Positions 53,546 to 64,000 of a stretch of DNA of 64,000 nucleotides are shown piece by piece. The stretch comes from Ischnura elegans (lineage: Eukaryota > Arthropoda > Insecta > Odonata > Coenagrionidae): NCBI RefSeq assembly GCF_921293095.1, contig NC_060251.1, forward strand, positions 93,916,566-93,980,565, in the 5' to 3' direction. Both the position numbers and the translations under genes were made by a program. The notes beneath the pieces are model-generated. The model was not told the DNA's origin. It saw nothing but the letters and a program-made list of their open reading frames with translations, and searched no databases. Each line of letters starts with the position of its first letter. Within the stretch, counting starts at the first letter, position 1.

Positions 53546-54049
53546 CTGTGCACCTATCCTTGAGATAAGTTATTAATAAATGAAGTTAATTTAATAAGAC
53601 TATTATTGTCTACATCCTCTCCTACATATTGAAAACTTATCGCACGTAAGATGCCTGGCGAATGACTTAAATTACGGTATGATAAGCCCGTGAGCCTATG
53701 AGAGGGCCGTCGGGCCAGGAAAATGGTGACCATCTGGCGCTGACGTCGGGCGGCGGTCTGGTGAAACTGTATAGTTTCCCCGCCATCCGCCATGATGCGT
53801 TATTCAAGTGTTTTAGTGTTCACCCCCATAGGTGATTTTGCTCGGACATGCGGTTGTACTTTCCACCATAAATACTGAGTCTTGTGGTCGGTAATAGTTG
53901 CACATTCACTTTAGACAGCAAGAATTCACCCCAAGTAGCCCCGTGAGTATACATTCGTTCAATTCTGTAGCCTTGGTCTGGTAAATCTATCTTTACTGCT
54001 TCGGCTAACATGTCGACTACAATTGTGTTCTGCTCCCTAAGTAACCGAT

Positions 54050-54926
54050 GAGATGGTCAGTGCACGTGCTTCTTTGGTTCAGCTTCTGTCGCTTTTGTAG
54101 TTGGTAACGGCGTAGTTGTATTGTTGTTCATTATTCGGGTTTTTCATCTCTTGTTTCACCGCAGTCTCACGTTGGCCCTTCAGGGAATTCGTAAGTTTAA
54201 TAATCGTTATCGCCTTGGAGGGAGATCGTGTTGTTGTATTACCATAAAATGTGTGGATAGTTAATTTAATTCCGTTCGCTGCATCTCATTAGGGTTTGTT
54301 CAAATGTTGATCGTTGTAATATTTTCCATTCATCCTGTTTTAATTATCAGATCGTTATTGTTTTATTTCATTGCTAGCGGTGTAAATATTTGCTGCAATT
54401 GTAGCTCATAGTGATTAGTAATTGACTTCAGGTTGATTTCCCCTGAATTTAGGCTCCTTGGTAATTATAATTGGAAGTTCTGCTAATCGTCGTAGATGAG
54501 GAGTCGTGGTAATTTATTGTGAATTTAGGGATTACGACAGTTGCTCACAATGCTTCAACTTCATGTTATGATGCCTCGTGTACGAGAGCAGTTGAATATT
54601 TTTAGTACATTTCTCCATTATTTTTTGTTTTAGACTGATCACACTGTTGTGAAGCGTGCTATAGTGGTACGGTTTCTATGCAACAAAATCGAACCATCAT
54701 CTCGAGGCTGTTTGGATATCATTGCTGACCATAGACTTAAAACGCATCGTTCATTTCTTGAAAATCATTTGCGTAAATTTTCTGTTGTTTCCCCTCTATT
54801 GTATTCTTTGGTGTAGAATTGAGGGAGTAATACGATATTTTTCCCACCTAGGTCTACCACTCATCCCTCCTGGACAAGGAAAAAAGTTTGAGAGTAGTCA
54901 CTTGCTAGATTATAGGTCAAGTTGAA
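54050..54926 (+). promoter_or_regulatory. probable rasputin 5' UTR and promoter region
   Basis: Between the squid poly(A) site and the rasputin ATG the DNA is less AT-rich than its surroundings. A good donor at about 54189 (gaattc|gtaagt) and acceptor-like sites near 54632 and 54851 suggest a 5' UTR split into two or more exons. The transcription start cannot be placed without transcripts. Confidence 0.4.
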
Positions 54927-57900
54927 ATGGTCATGGAAGCCACCCCATCCCCGCAAACTGTTGGCCGAGAGTTTGTGAGGCAGTACTACACTCTGTTAAA
55001 TGAAGCCCCTTCGTATTTACACAGGTAAGGGGTTATATCAGGTATGTTATTTACAGGTAGATAGCATGTTTTCACTCTGTACCTTAGTAATTTTCTTCTA
55101 TCTCGTGACGGGACGAATTTTTATCTTAAGCTCATCCCTTGTGTGGTTTAAAATGATTTGATGTTTAAGAGGTTGTGATGGTATTTAATCAGTTTGGTCT
55201 CCTATATGGTTATGTGTTCATTTTGCTGTATCAGTATTTTGTGTAAACTAAGTCTATCCATAGCATATTTAAGGTTTGTTATCCAATCGACCTAGTTTTG
55301 ACTTTGCATAATTTATTTTAGATTCAAAGGATAAGTTTTCAAATATAAAACGGTTTAAGTATGGATAAGAATAATATCCCCTCCGCTTAGTGCTTATCGA
55401 CTTATTTTTTCCTACCTTTTGGTAAATTAGTTGTAGCTCCTCAATTGGGTGTTTTGATTTCTCAATATTGAGCAAACCTTGTTTTGATTATCTGTTTTTT
55501 GTAGCTTTGTTAATTCAATCTCGATTAATTGGTAGTGTTCCACTCATGGTTGAAGTTTGGAACTTGTCACTTTTCCTTGTTCCTCCAATCATTGTTCTCA
55601 AGGAAGTTTGTCACACATCATTTTGCTTCATTGAATATTTTTCTAGCCATAATTAGTGAGAACAGTAAGGCCGAGATTCAGTTATAGTTCCTAGTTCGGT
55701 TTTTATGTATTTTGTAGCTGTTGATCTCTAAAGGTCTTCTAGAGTGTAAGTGTATTGCCTTGTTATTTAAACTTAGTGTATCTTGTTTTTCCGTTAATTT
55801 AGAAGTGCATCTCTCTCTAATGAGGACACACCAGAAATGTAGTGCTTTAATTGGTTTTTTATTTCATAAATTGTTTCATCTATTAAATGTTGTATGGTGT
55901 CTGTGTAATTGAAATATCTGTTTTCAACCAGTTAAGTGAGGACTAGCAGTATAATCAATCAAGTCACTCCTCAAACCTGGGAAGTCTGGGAATTTAATTG
56001 TGTGGAAACCCGTGACTTTTCAGAGAAAATTATAAATTAATCTGGAATATTTGAATATGTTGTAAAGTCAAACAATAATCAATCTTATATTTTTGAGCAT
56101 TTGTCTTAAATAACTCCACATCTTGCCCTTGCCATATTAATATCTGTTTGTAGTCACGGAGTCAGATTCAACTGAGAGCTTGCATGAGCTCACAAGGGTC
56201 CACTCCTGGGTAGACAGGAAATTTTGAGGGAAGTTATGAATTGTGAGGGGAAATGGTTATCAATTATTCGAATTTCAAATACACAGCATAGCTCGTCCAT
56301 GATTTAGTTTAAATTCATTGACTATGGTTAGGTGTTACATGAAGGTTTGCACATTTGGTTGGTTCAATTCTTTAATAATATTTTTACGAAAACTTAATCA
56401 TTGAAAATAAGCATTACAATACGTATAATCCTGATGACTCCCCAAGAGCAACTCTAACAAGAATGTATGTATGCCTTCTAATGCACACGCGAAGAATGAT
56501 CCTTTTTTGACTCCCTTTTGCATGATCGAATTTACATTTTACTTATTCTAATTTTAAAGTTGCTGTCAATTTTATATTCCATTTTAGGTTTTCAAAGAAT
56601 GCCGTAAGGCAATACTAATAACATAACCTTCAATATGCATATAAGAAAAAACAAAAGCATTGCGGTGCTTCATGAGTGCAAGTTTAATGCAATCGTGGGT
56701 GACAGTTGTGTCAGGAGCCGTATTTAAGTAGAATGACTTGCAAAGTGTTCAGAATTTTATTATTTTATTTTTCATTTGTATTTAAAATTGGTGGAAAAAT
56801 GCATATTCAGTAATGCAGTTTTCGCTATTCGAGTGAGGTATTAGGAAAAGAATAAGTATTTGAATTTGAGAGAAATGCTACTTGACCCATCTCTACTTTT
56901 TATAAAATTATTGGTTATTATGGCTAGGTTTCCAGACTTCTGCAGTGGTACCAGTGAATTTACTAATAAATGGACCATAAAATTTCATTAACGGGTATTC
57001 CTTTTCAAACAAGAAAACAAATATACCTTGTTAAGTGTTCTTGGTGGCATATTCATTAAAACTTTAAACTTTTGTCAAGGATATATGTGGCATGGACTAA
57101 ATGATGATTTTAATTGCTTTAGTATGAATCTTGAGTTCATGAGCATGTGCCATCTGTAGATACCTGCGGAATATGAATTAATCTATGCATTATGCTAATC
57201 TGATGCACTTTAGCATACATAGTTGGGCTGTGTTCTTTGCAAGACCATGTCATTATTTTTCATTCTGTATTGTGATATATAATTTGCTGTTAACTCCTGA
57301 TGTGTGCATTTTATTGGGGAGATAACATCTTTATTGGAAAAGTATGAATAACCAAAAATTTCACTTAAATTTATCAGTGTTCACAATTTACACGATTGAA
57401 GCTTAAGAATTATTCACTTCATTTGTTGGTTAAGATTGCTTTATAAGGTGCCAGCTTAAAATGCTTATTATAAAGTTTGTTACTTAGGTATATGAATGGT
57501 TATCATAGGTAGGGAGCATAAAGTGTATCCTGCGGGTGACTCCATAAAGTTATCACTGTGGCTAGCCGTGGAATACTTAAATTCGTCTACACCGAACACC
57601 TCTTTGTGTTCAATCGGGCTTTGCTTTCCAGCTGTGGTGCCTTTCGCACGATTTAGACAGCTATTCGCATAATAAGCTCAGCAATCCATACCACCTTGTC
57701 TGGTAAAGTCGAGGGATCGAGGAAAAAATCGAGGGATCCAGGTTCAAATCTCGGTCAAGGCAAATTTTTTTTTCTCTGTTGATTTTTCGCACATAAGTAT
57801 ATGTTCGGAAAATCTTATTGAATAAATGCCTGAAATGAAATAGCTTTGTAGCGATAATTTGGTTTATAAGATATTTCATGTTACTTAATCTCAATGTGTA

Positions 57901-59046
57901 ACTTTTTCTCAAATTTTCTGTGCTAATAAGTTATGTATATTATGCTTTTAAAATGTGTCTTTACTTTATGGTTCATGGAATGATGTGGTGTAGAAATTCT
58001 GGTTGTTATACAAATTAGATGTTGCACAATTTTCCTCTCACTTTTTTCCTGCACAATGCATTTTATTGCTTACTTAAACCATTGATGTACATGAGGAAAT
58101 TGTAGTACAACACAAGATGTGGTTTTCCCAAATAAATTATGAGGAAAGTTGCTCCATTTTTCATTTAATTTGCATGTTCCTTTTCAATGCCTCAAGTAAA
58201 TGGAAGGCCATTCAAAATCAAGTAATTTTGTCTAAGTGAAGACAGTTGGCTGACACTATGTAGTGAGGATGGATTAATCATGGGGACATTTGCATTTCCT
58301 GCGTATGAATGTGTGAGAGTTTTGCTAGCTGCTCTTTCACTCAGAAGGAATACTGTTTTTTTCTCTCTCTTTTTATTTATTGATATAATCTTATGGGTAC
58401 AGTATTGTTTTTAAATATAAGATACAGTCTCTGGCGTTACTTTGTGGAACTGCTTCATCATAAAATAAAATTAAATACTTAGTTCTATTCTACTCTTTAT
58501 TTAAAACAGTACGACCCGGGTTTCTGCATAAAATACGCAGATACCCAGGTCGTACTACTTTAAATTGTGTGGAATAAAACAAAGTAATTTTATTTTATTT
58601 TTTGTTTTTAAATTTTGATTTTATTTTCATTGGCTGATTTTGGTGGAAAATGTTGTGTTTAATGTCTACCCACAAGAATGATATAGGTGTATGGAAAGAC
58701 AATCTACATATTTACTTAGAAGTGTGGCTTTCCCCTGTTTTCCTCTTGATAGGATTAAAAAAATAAAACCTTATTTTTGTATGTGAAAATCATGTTTGCA
58801 ATTTAATAATTAAGTCTGCTGGTGTAGATATGAACTGGAATTAACCCATGCAATTTATATTCAAGGTTTTACAACCATCACTCCTCCTTTGTTCATGGTG
58901 GATTAGACTCGCATGAAGAGGTGGAGCCCGTCATTGGCCAAAAGCAAATTCATCAAAAGATACAACAACTAAATTTCCGTGACTGCCATGCAAAAATTCG
59001 CCAAATGGATTCCCAGGCAACCCTTGGTGATGGTGTTGTTGTGCAG
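54927..59046 (+). CDS. rin: rasputin / G3BP, first two coding exons
   Basis: Rasputin is the insect G3BP, a stress-granule nucleating protein with an N-terminal NTF2-like domain, an acidic/PxxP region and an RRM plus RGG tail. Exon 54927-55024 starts [20 protein letters not shown] and ends [11 protein letters not shown](R). Exon 58866-59046 continues [20 protein letters not shown] and ends [10 protein letters not shown]. The Arg codon is split AG|G and the second exon ends in phase 0 at GTAAAT. These cover roughly the first half of the NTF2-like domain and match animal G3BP closely. The remainder must lie beyond the window end, because no later exon was found by 64000. Intron 1 is 3.8 kb. Confidence 0.95.
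56822..56899. mobile_element. relic of the TTCGA-rich hAT family
   Basis: CTATTCGAGTGAGG ... GCTACTTGACCCATCTCTA matches the ends of the element at 2589-4646. Solo remnant in rasputin intron 1. Confidence 0.6.
57655..57765 (+). repeat. tRNA-like B-box sequence
   Basis: CCAGGTTCAAATCTCGGTCAAGGC followed by a T-run resembles the 3' half and terminator of a tRNA. No matching acceptor stem or clear A box, so it is more likely a SINE head or pseudo-tRNA than a gene. Confidence 0.35.
58508..58556. repeat. 49 nt hairpin
   Basis: AGTACGACCCGGGTTTCTGC pairs with GCAGATACCCAGGTCGTACT with two mismatches around an 8-9 nt AT loop, in rasputin intron 1 upstream of the exon at 58866. Confidence 0.85.
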
Positions 59047-59479
59047 GTAAATCTGTTCTCCTAGCATTTTCCTTCCACATTGCCCTTCTAGGAATCTCAT
59101 ACCTACGTGATACTACTTTATCAGTAATGGGTTCATGGGAGAATTTAATGTCACTCGGTAGTATTCCCCTATAATTTATTTTCCCCGACTAGTTTCAATT
59201 GACGCCATTTCATTGATGACTTTTTCAATAGTGCATTCTCAAAGATTAAGGAAGGTGCACCACATGTATATCTTATTCTCGAAGGGGAGGAACAGTGGTG
59301 TGGGAAAATAGGGGGAAGGTGAGGGAAGTGATGTAACACAGAGGTAAATAGTGGTACTTAAAAACAGAGCATTATTTGAAAGCACTATATCTGTGACACC
59401 TTCTCTTAGTCTAACTTCAAAATTCTCTAAAAACTTGAAAGTTAAACCTTTTTTATTTATTTATCTCAACTCCCCCTGA

Positions 59480-59640
59480 AAACAGCACAATGTGGCCTTT
59501 ACATCGGGAGTTTTTAAACAATCAACAACAGACTGTCACACACACACCTGTCCTGGAAGGTACAACCTATCCAGCCGGGACTCAAACCCACAACCTTTGT
59601 TATGGTAGGCGAGGACTCGAAGTCCGACTGTTGACAGACT
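59480..59640 (-). mobile_element. tRNA-derived SINE fragment
   Basis: The minus strand has GGTTGTGGGTTTGAGTCCC, a good B box, preceded by text that could be the degenerate A-box half. Confidence 0.5.
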
Positions 59641-60254
59641 TTGTCATTAACATGTACAATCTTGGGTTTTCAATTACATTGGTGACCAGTTTCAATTGTA
59701 TGCTTAGCAGAACATAATTGTGAGTCTATATTTAATTTTTAGTTCCTATGCTTTTTACACTAGTAGCAAAATTTTCGTCCCACTTAAGTGATAATACCTT
59801 CTTCACACTCTAGTGAGTGCAATCCACACTTGTCCAGAATATCCATCTTGTTGTTGGGATTTTTCTAATGTCACAGGGTTATAGTAACCTATTCTTATCA
59901 TGTTTTCCTGGGTGTGTCTTGTTATTTTGTGAGTCAATGCCCTTATAAGTCTAAGTTGGTGCTATTTATTGGGTGTTTCTGTTTTTATTCTGTCAAGGCT
60001 TGACAAAAGAGAAGTTTTGTTTATTTTAAATTGCTTTTCTAATAATTTTCGCTCTAGAGAGCAGTTGTAGGCTTTACTGTCAGTTATAATTTTTATTTTA
60101 ATGAGTTCCTCGGTAAAGAAGAAGTCTGTTAAGTAGATAGATATTAGTCTGTTTATCATAGGAAGTAATTTGTGGCTGTAGGGATGAAAAGAATTGTTAG
60201 TAATTATTGCGTTTGAGTTAGTGTTCTTCGGTATACTTAATGCAAAGAAATGAT

Positions 60255-60425
60255 TTCCTTTTGATAGAAAAGGTAGACCTCGAACAAAATATATGGGACA
60301 AGTAAAGAAGGATGTGAAAGAGAAGAAATACGTAGGTGTGAAAAGATTAGCTGATAGGAGAACTGATTGGAGAGCTGGGTCAAACCAATCCTAGGATTGT
60401 TGACTAGTGATGATGATGAGATATT
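60255..60425 (+). mobile_element. LINE (RTE-like) 3' end
   Basis: The plus frame reads GRPRTKYMGQVKKDVKEKKY then VGVKRLADRRTDWRAGSNQS, then GGATTGTTGACTAGTGATGATGATG. It is the best-preserved copy of the family seen at 424-720 and 24390-24960, strongly 5'-truncated. Confidence 0.75.
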
Positions 60426-61189
60426 TTAGGTCTAAATAATTAAATTTACTTCTGTCCAATTCTTTTATGATGAATCTCCCATGATGTATTAATCCACCAA
60501 GTAGAACCAACAAAAGTTAATATGGTATTGGGCTGAGTTCAACAATGTTTGTGTAATTGTTGTAATTTTTGATAGAATTTGGAAAAATATACCATGTATT
60601 TGTTTATTGATTCTCAACGAAAGGTCTATGAACTCTCGATCCTTCTGCAGATAAGTTAATGATTTCACAAACCCTTGCTAAGTGGTTAGACCCTATTTTG
60701 GCCTCTTGGCAGCCTTGTGTGGTTTGTTATTATCAACACTCTTGTTAGCCATTCCTTTCATCAGTGAAAGGTGCCATTTGAGCTCGAGAATGCACAATAA
60801 CTCATGAAAGCGATGTCACCAATTTGTGAAACATACGTGACAGTGTTACAGCAATATTTCATTTGAAATTACAGACATTTAAAAGTAATTTCTCTCCCTA
60901 TGTAAGCTGAATATATATGGATACGGGAAGGATAAAATAGATGAATTTAGTTAATACTCCATACATATTATTGCTAAAATTATCCCCGCTCAATAATGTC
61001 CTAAATTTAGGACTATGGGTGGGCCACTGAAAGCATGGCTCTCAATCAACATAAATTCTTTTGCCATTAAAATAACACCGATTTCAGGGAAAAATAACAT
61101 TGCTTTTGTATAAATATATCACCACTTTTGGCTATAAAACAACCTCACCTTTTGCATGGCCCTAGTTATTAGCTTCTCAGTTGGAGAAG

Positions 61190-61445
61190 AGCATCTTAGC
61201 CTAGTGGGTAGAGACTATGTCAGCTGATTGAAGGGTCTTAGGGTCAACACCCAGATGAAGTCTTTGGACACTATCATTGGAACAATTGGAATTACGCTTG
61301 AGCAGCCGTGTGGTCACAACCTGTGAGAGGATCATGAGTTCAACTTTTAAGTGGGCGATGAAATTTCATGGCCCAATTCACTTCGATAGGACTTCAAACT
61401 TTTGAGCTAAGGAAATAGAGAAATAAAGTCTGCCAGGCTCAATGT
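61190..61445 (+). mobile_element. tRNA-derived SINE
   Basis: TTAGCCTAGTGGGTAGAGAC (A box) and GAAGGGTCTTAGGGTCAAC (B-box region) at tRNA-like spacing. The tail shares words with the minus copy at 44520-44775. Confidence 0.6.
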
Positions 61446-62205
61446 AAAGGGAAGCCCATTGCAGAGTTAAGATTTATTGTAGAGGATCTGTCATGCTTTC
61501 AACAAGGCTTTGCCCTGTGAAGTATTTATTGAAAAAGGTCAACCTGAATTCCAATGGCTATTTCAGGGTAGCAAGGAAAATGATGGCAGGTTCATCGCTC
61601 TGGTTTAAAATGTTGTTTGTCATTTCTATGGTATGATGGGGTTGCTTCCTCCATGGCTGTGGAATATTAATGAACCACTTTGCTTAGTAAAATGGAGGTG
61701 ATACCAATCCAAGTGATTCGGAAGGAGCCTCATAAAACAATGAAATGGAGGTTTTGCATAGCAGAGCTTCTTGTACGCAGCTTTCCCTTCACATTCAATT
61801 AGGAGAGTGATAAGTGAAATGGCGTCGATTCATTAATTGTAGGCTTGTATATTGGAAGTTCTACTTTTGTTTTTATTAGTTTTTTTTGTTCTCATTTCCC
61901 AAGAAGTCGAAAGTGCTAAAACAGGAGCTCGTATTCCAATAACTTTCCATTTTATTAATTTTCTGTTAGGATAGTTGCTTATGTTCATTCTGATACATAT
62001 TTCAACACTAGTCAGCAGAACTGTTGGTGCACTAGACTTCAGTTTGAGGTCCTTGCAGTTTCCATCTGGGGTATTTGTTGTTAAATATATTATATAATTA
62101 ATTAAATTCTTGACTACTAACATAATATAGTTGTCTCAGTTCCTTCTTTTTTGAGCTATGGTTATAAATTTATCGTCACATTGTCAAAGAATCGAGCTTT
62201 TAATA

Positions 62206-62806
62206 GGGTGGTTTCCTATTTTTTTTAATTGCCTAAATTGAAAGATTATTACTCCTGGAGTATGTATTTCACGCTTTTAGATTTTTAAATGACAATATCT
62301 AATTTTTGCGATAAAGTGGAAGGTGAAAATTTCAAGTGCGCGTAGTCGCCACGGCTAAGTATGAATGCTGGGAAAAGCCCACGTAACGTCATTCTGGTTC
62401 CGGCTTCTGCAGTGTGAGGTGACCTTGCGGCGAGGATTTACGCACCTCTACGATGCAGGCTGCTAGCAGGTAGCGCTTGGCTTAAATAAGGATTATTAAT
62501 ACCTTACCACAGGAAGGAAACTTTCCGTCCTTAGACAGTTTTAATAGGTGATTATTAGGAGATGTTTCCCTGAGTTCTGTGCCTCATGCTTGCATTGGTA
62601 ATCTCAGACGATGTTAAACTCCTATCTATTTGTATAGAAACTAGGTCCCTGTGACATCACATGGTGTGGCATCGCATGGGCACCAATCTGGCCTTTTTCA
62701 AATACAGTTAAAATTGACCATTGCCATTCGTCTAAACTGGGATTTCTAAAACCAAATAATTTGTATCTTATGAATACACTAATGGTGGGTAACAAATCCC
62801 AATCAG
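62206..62806. mobile_element. family A MITE copy 5, right end lost
   Basis: Starts GGGTGGTTTCC after TA and follows the family consensus to GGTGGGTAAC, then breaks off before the right inverted repeat. Confidence 0.82.
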
Positions 62807-63551
62807 TGTAGTCCCATAAGGCTCCCATGTTAATTCAAGTTGATGTATCTAGAAAACTAATTGACTTTTTTGAATTTTCAAATTCTTCCCTCTGATGAAT
62901 TTTTATATTTTAATTTATTTTTTTGAACTTTTACATCCCATAAGCTGTATTACCAGACCTATCACAGTTTGTCCTGTGTATTGGTATCAATGAGTCAGTG
63001 AGTGTGTCAATTAGTCATTATTTATAGTTTAAATTACCAGAATTCAAAGAAGAACCTGCCTGTAATGTTTTTTCCTTGTGTGTCAATATGTTAGATGAAG
63101 AAATTGGCTGTTAGATGAAGAAGTTGACCTCAGCTTTGGGTTATGTGCTTAAGTAGATGTGCTTCTAATGTCTCATAATTTTGCATCCTGTGGACACTAA
63201 CATCTAATACAATCTAATAAGCAATGTTAAGCTAAAAGTTCTTATGATAAGGACTGCAAAACAAAGCAATTCCTCAGGAAAATACTGAAAAAAACCGGGA
63301 ATTCTTTTATCTGTAAATATTGGACTTTTTGGATAGGCGTTAATTCAAGCTTTCCATTTTAGTAGAAGATCATTTGCCTTCTTATCATTCCACTCCATAG
63401 CCATTATGAGTGAGCCAGCACTTGTTTCATTGATGTTGAAAGAGTGGTTCAAGATGTTTCTGTGTGTAGATATGGCAGCATCACCCATTTTGTCGTGTCA
63501 GTGGCATTGGTGCTCCATTCTTTTTTCAATAGTTGTACCTGTTTATCTTAA

Positions 63552-63862
63552 CATGTTGCGTACGGATGGCGAGAATTCTCGTCATTTTTTTCCTGAACGT
63601 TCCGGACGGATGATGAAGATTTTCGTCATTTAGGCGCGTCAGCCTAAACAATTTTAAAGCGTACAATACGTATTCGTTAGTACGTTTTCAGTTGTTGTTC
63701 GTTATTCATAATGAATCGATGCATCATAACGTTTGATTGGGTAAAGTTATATTCTAAACATTAGCTTTTTAACCACGTTTAAACCAAAGGCATTACGCCC
63801 TAATAGGCACATATTTCCAAATCGGCGTTTCTAGGAATTTTAATACCCCGGTACGCAACGTG
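63552..63862. mobile_element. piggyBac-like MITE
   Basis: 311 bp between TTAA sites (63548-63551 and 63863-63866) with ends CATGTTGCGTACGG / CCGGTACGCAACGTG. No transposase. A truncated copy is at 35558. Confidence 0.87.
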
Positions 63863-64000
63863 TTAATAAAAGTGTCTGAGTTGGATTGAGAAGCATCATT
63901 AATATAGCCTTACCTAGAGGAAGATTTGATTTGAGGTGTTTGATATTTGATTATCTTGCTTTTTGCTGAAGAGCATTTCGATGCCTTAATGTAGTCACTT

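Overview
The window is nuclear DNA from an animal, almost certainly an insect. It is AT-rich, its genes have many exons with GT..AG introns, its introns are large, and it is dense in short DNA transposons with some LINE and SINE remnants. Four conserved genes are recognisable by protein similarity: the 3' end of Polr3B/RPC2 (+), Mpc1 (-), squid/hnRNP A-B (+) and the 5' end of rasputin/G3BP (+). A fifth gene (-) is a long multi-exon protein built of repeated EF-hand-like modules that I cannot name. The species cannot be fixed from the sequence; intron size and transposon load suggest a large-genome insect.

Layout. 1-5.9 kb: the last two coding exons of Polr3B, whose 3.4 kb intron holds a three-level nest of DNA transposons, each level bounded by its own target-site duplication. 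5.9-22 kb: no convincing host exon. It holds a Tigger/pogo-like element, several hAT, Harbinger and TA-flanked MITEs, LINE 3' ends, a local duplication whose two copies carry reciprocal empty insertion sites, and perfect palindromes. 22-47.3 kb (possibly to 49.7 kb): the EF-hand gene on the minus strand, with eleven phase-compatible exons plus one tentative exon lying antisense inside squid. One intron of about 11 kb contains the complete three-exon Mpc1 gene on the same strand. 48.0-53.5 kb: complete squid, ten coding exons, with intron read-through stops that would give alternative C-termini. 54-64 kb: rasputin 5' region, first two coding exons (start of the NTF2-like domain) and long introns with SINEs, a LINE 3' end and MITEs.

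The genes do not form a pathway. Mpc1 imports pyruvate into mitochondria, Polr3B is a Pol III core subunit, squid and rasputin are RNA-binding proteins, and the EF-hand gene is unassigned. The most unusual architecture is the EF-hand gene hosting Mpc1 and probably interleaving with squid. The most unusual small signal is a recurring motif (CTGANGA, hairpin, GAAAC) at repeat loci that resembles a hammerhead ribozyme core. All exon coordinates come from reading splice sites and phases by eye; no transcript data were available.
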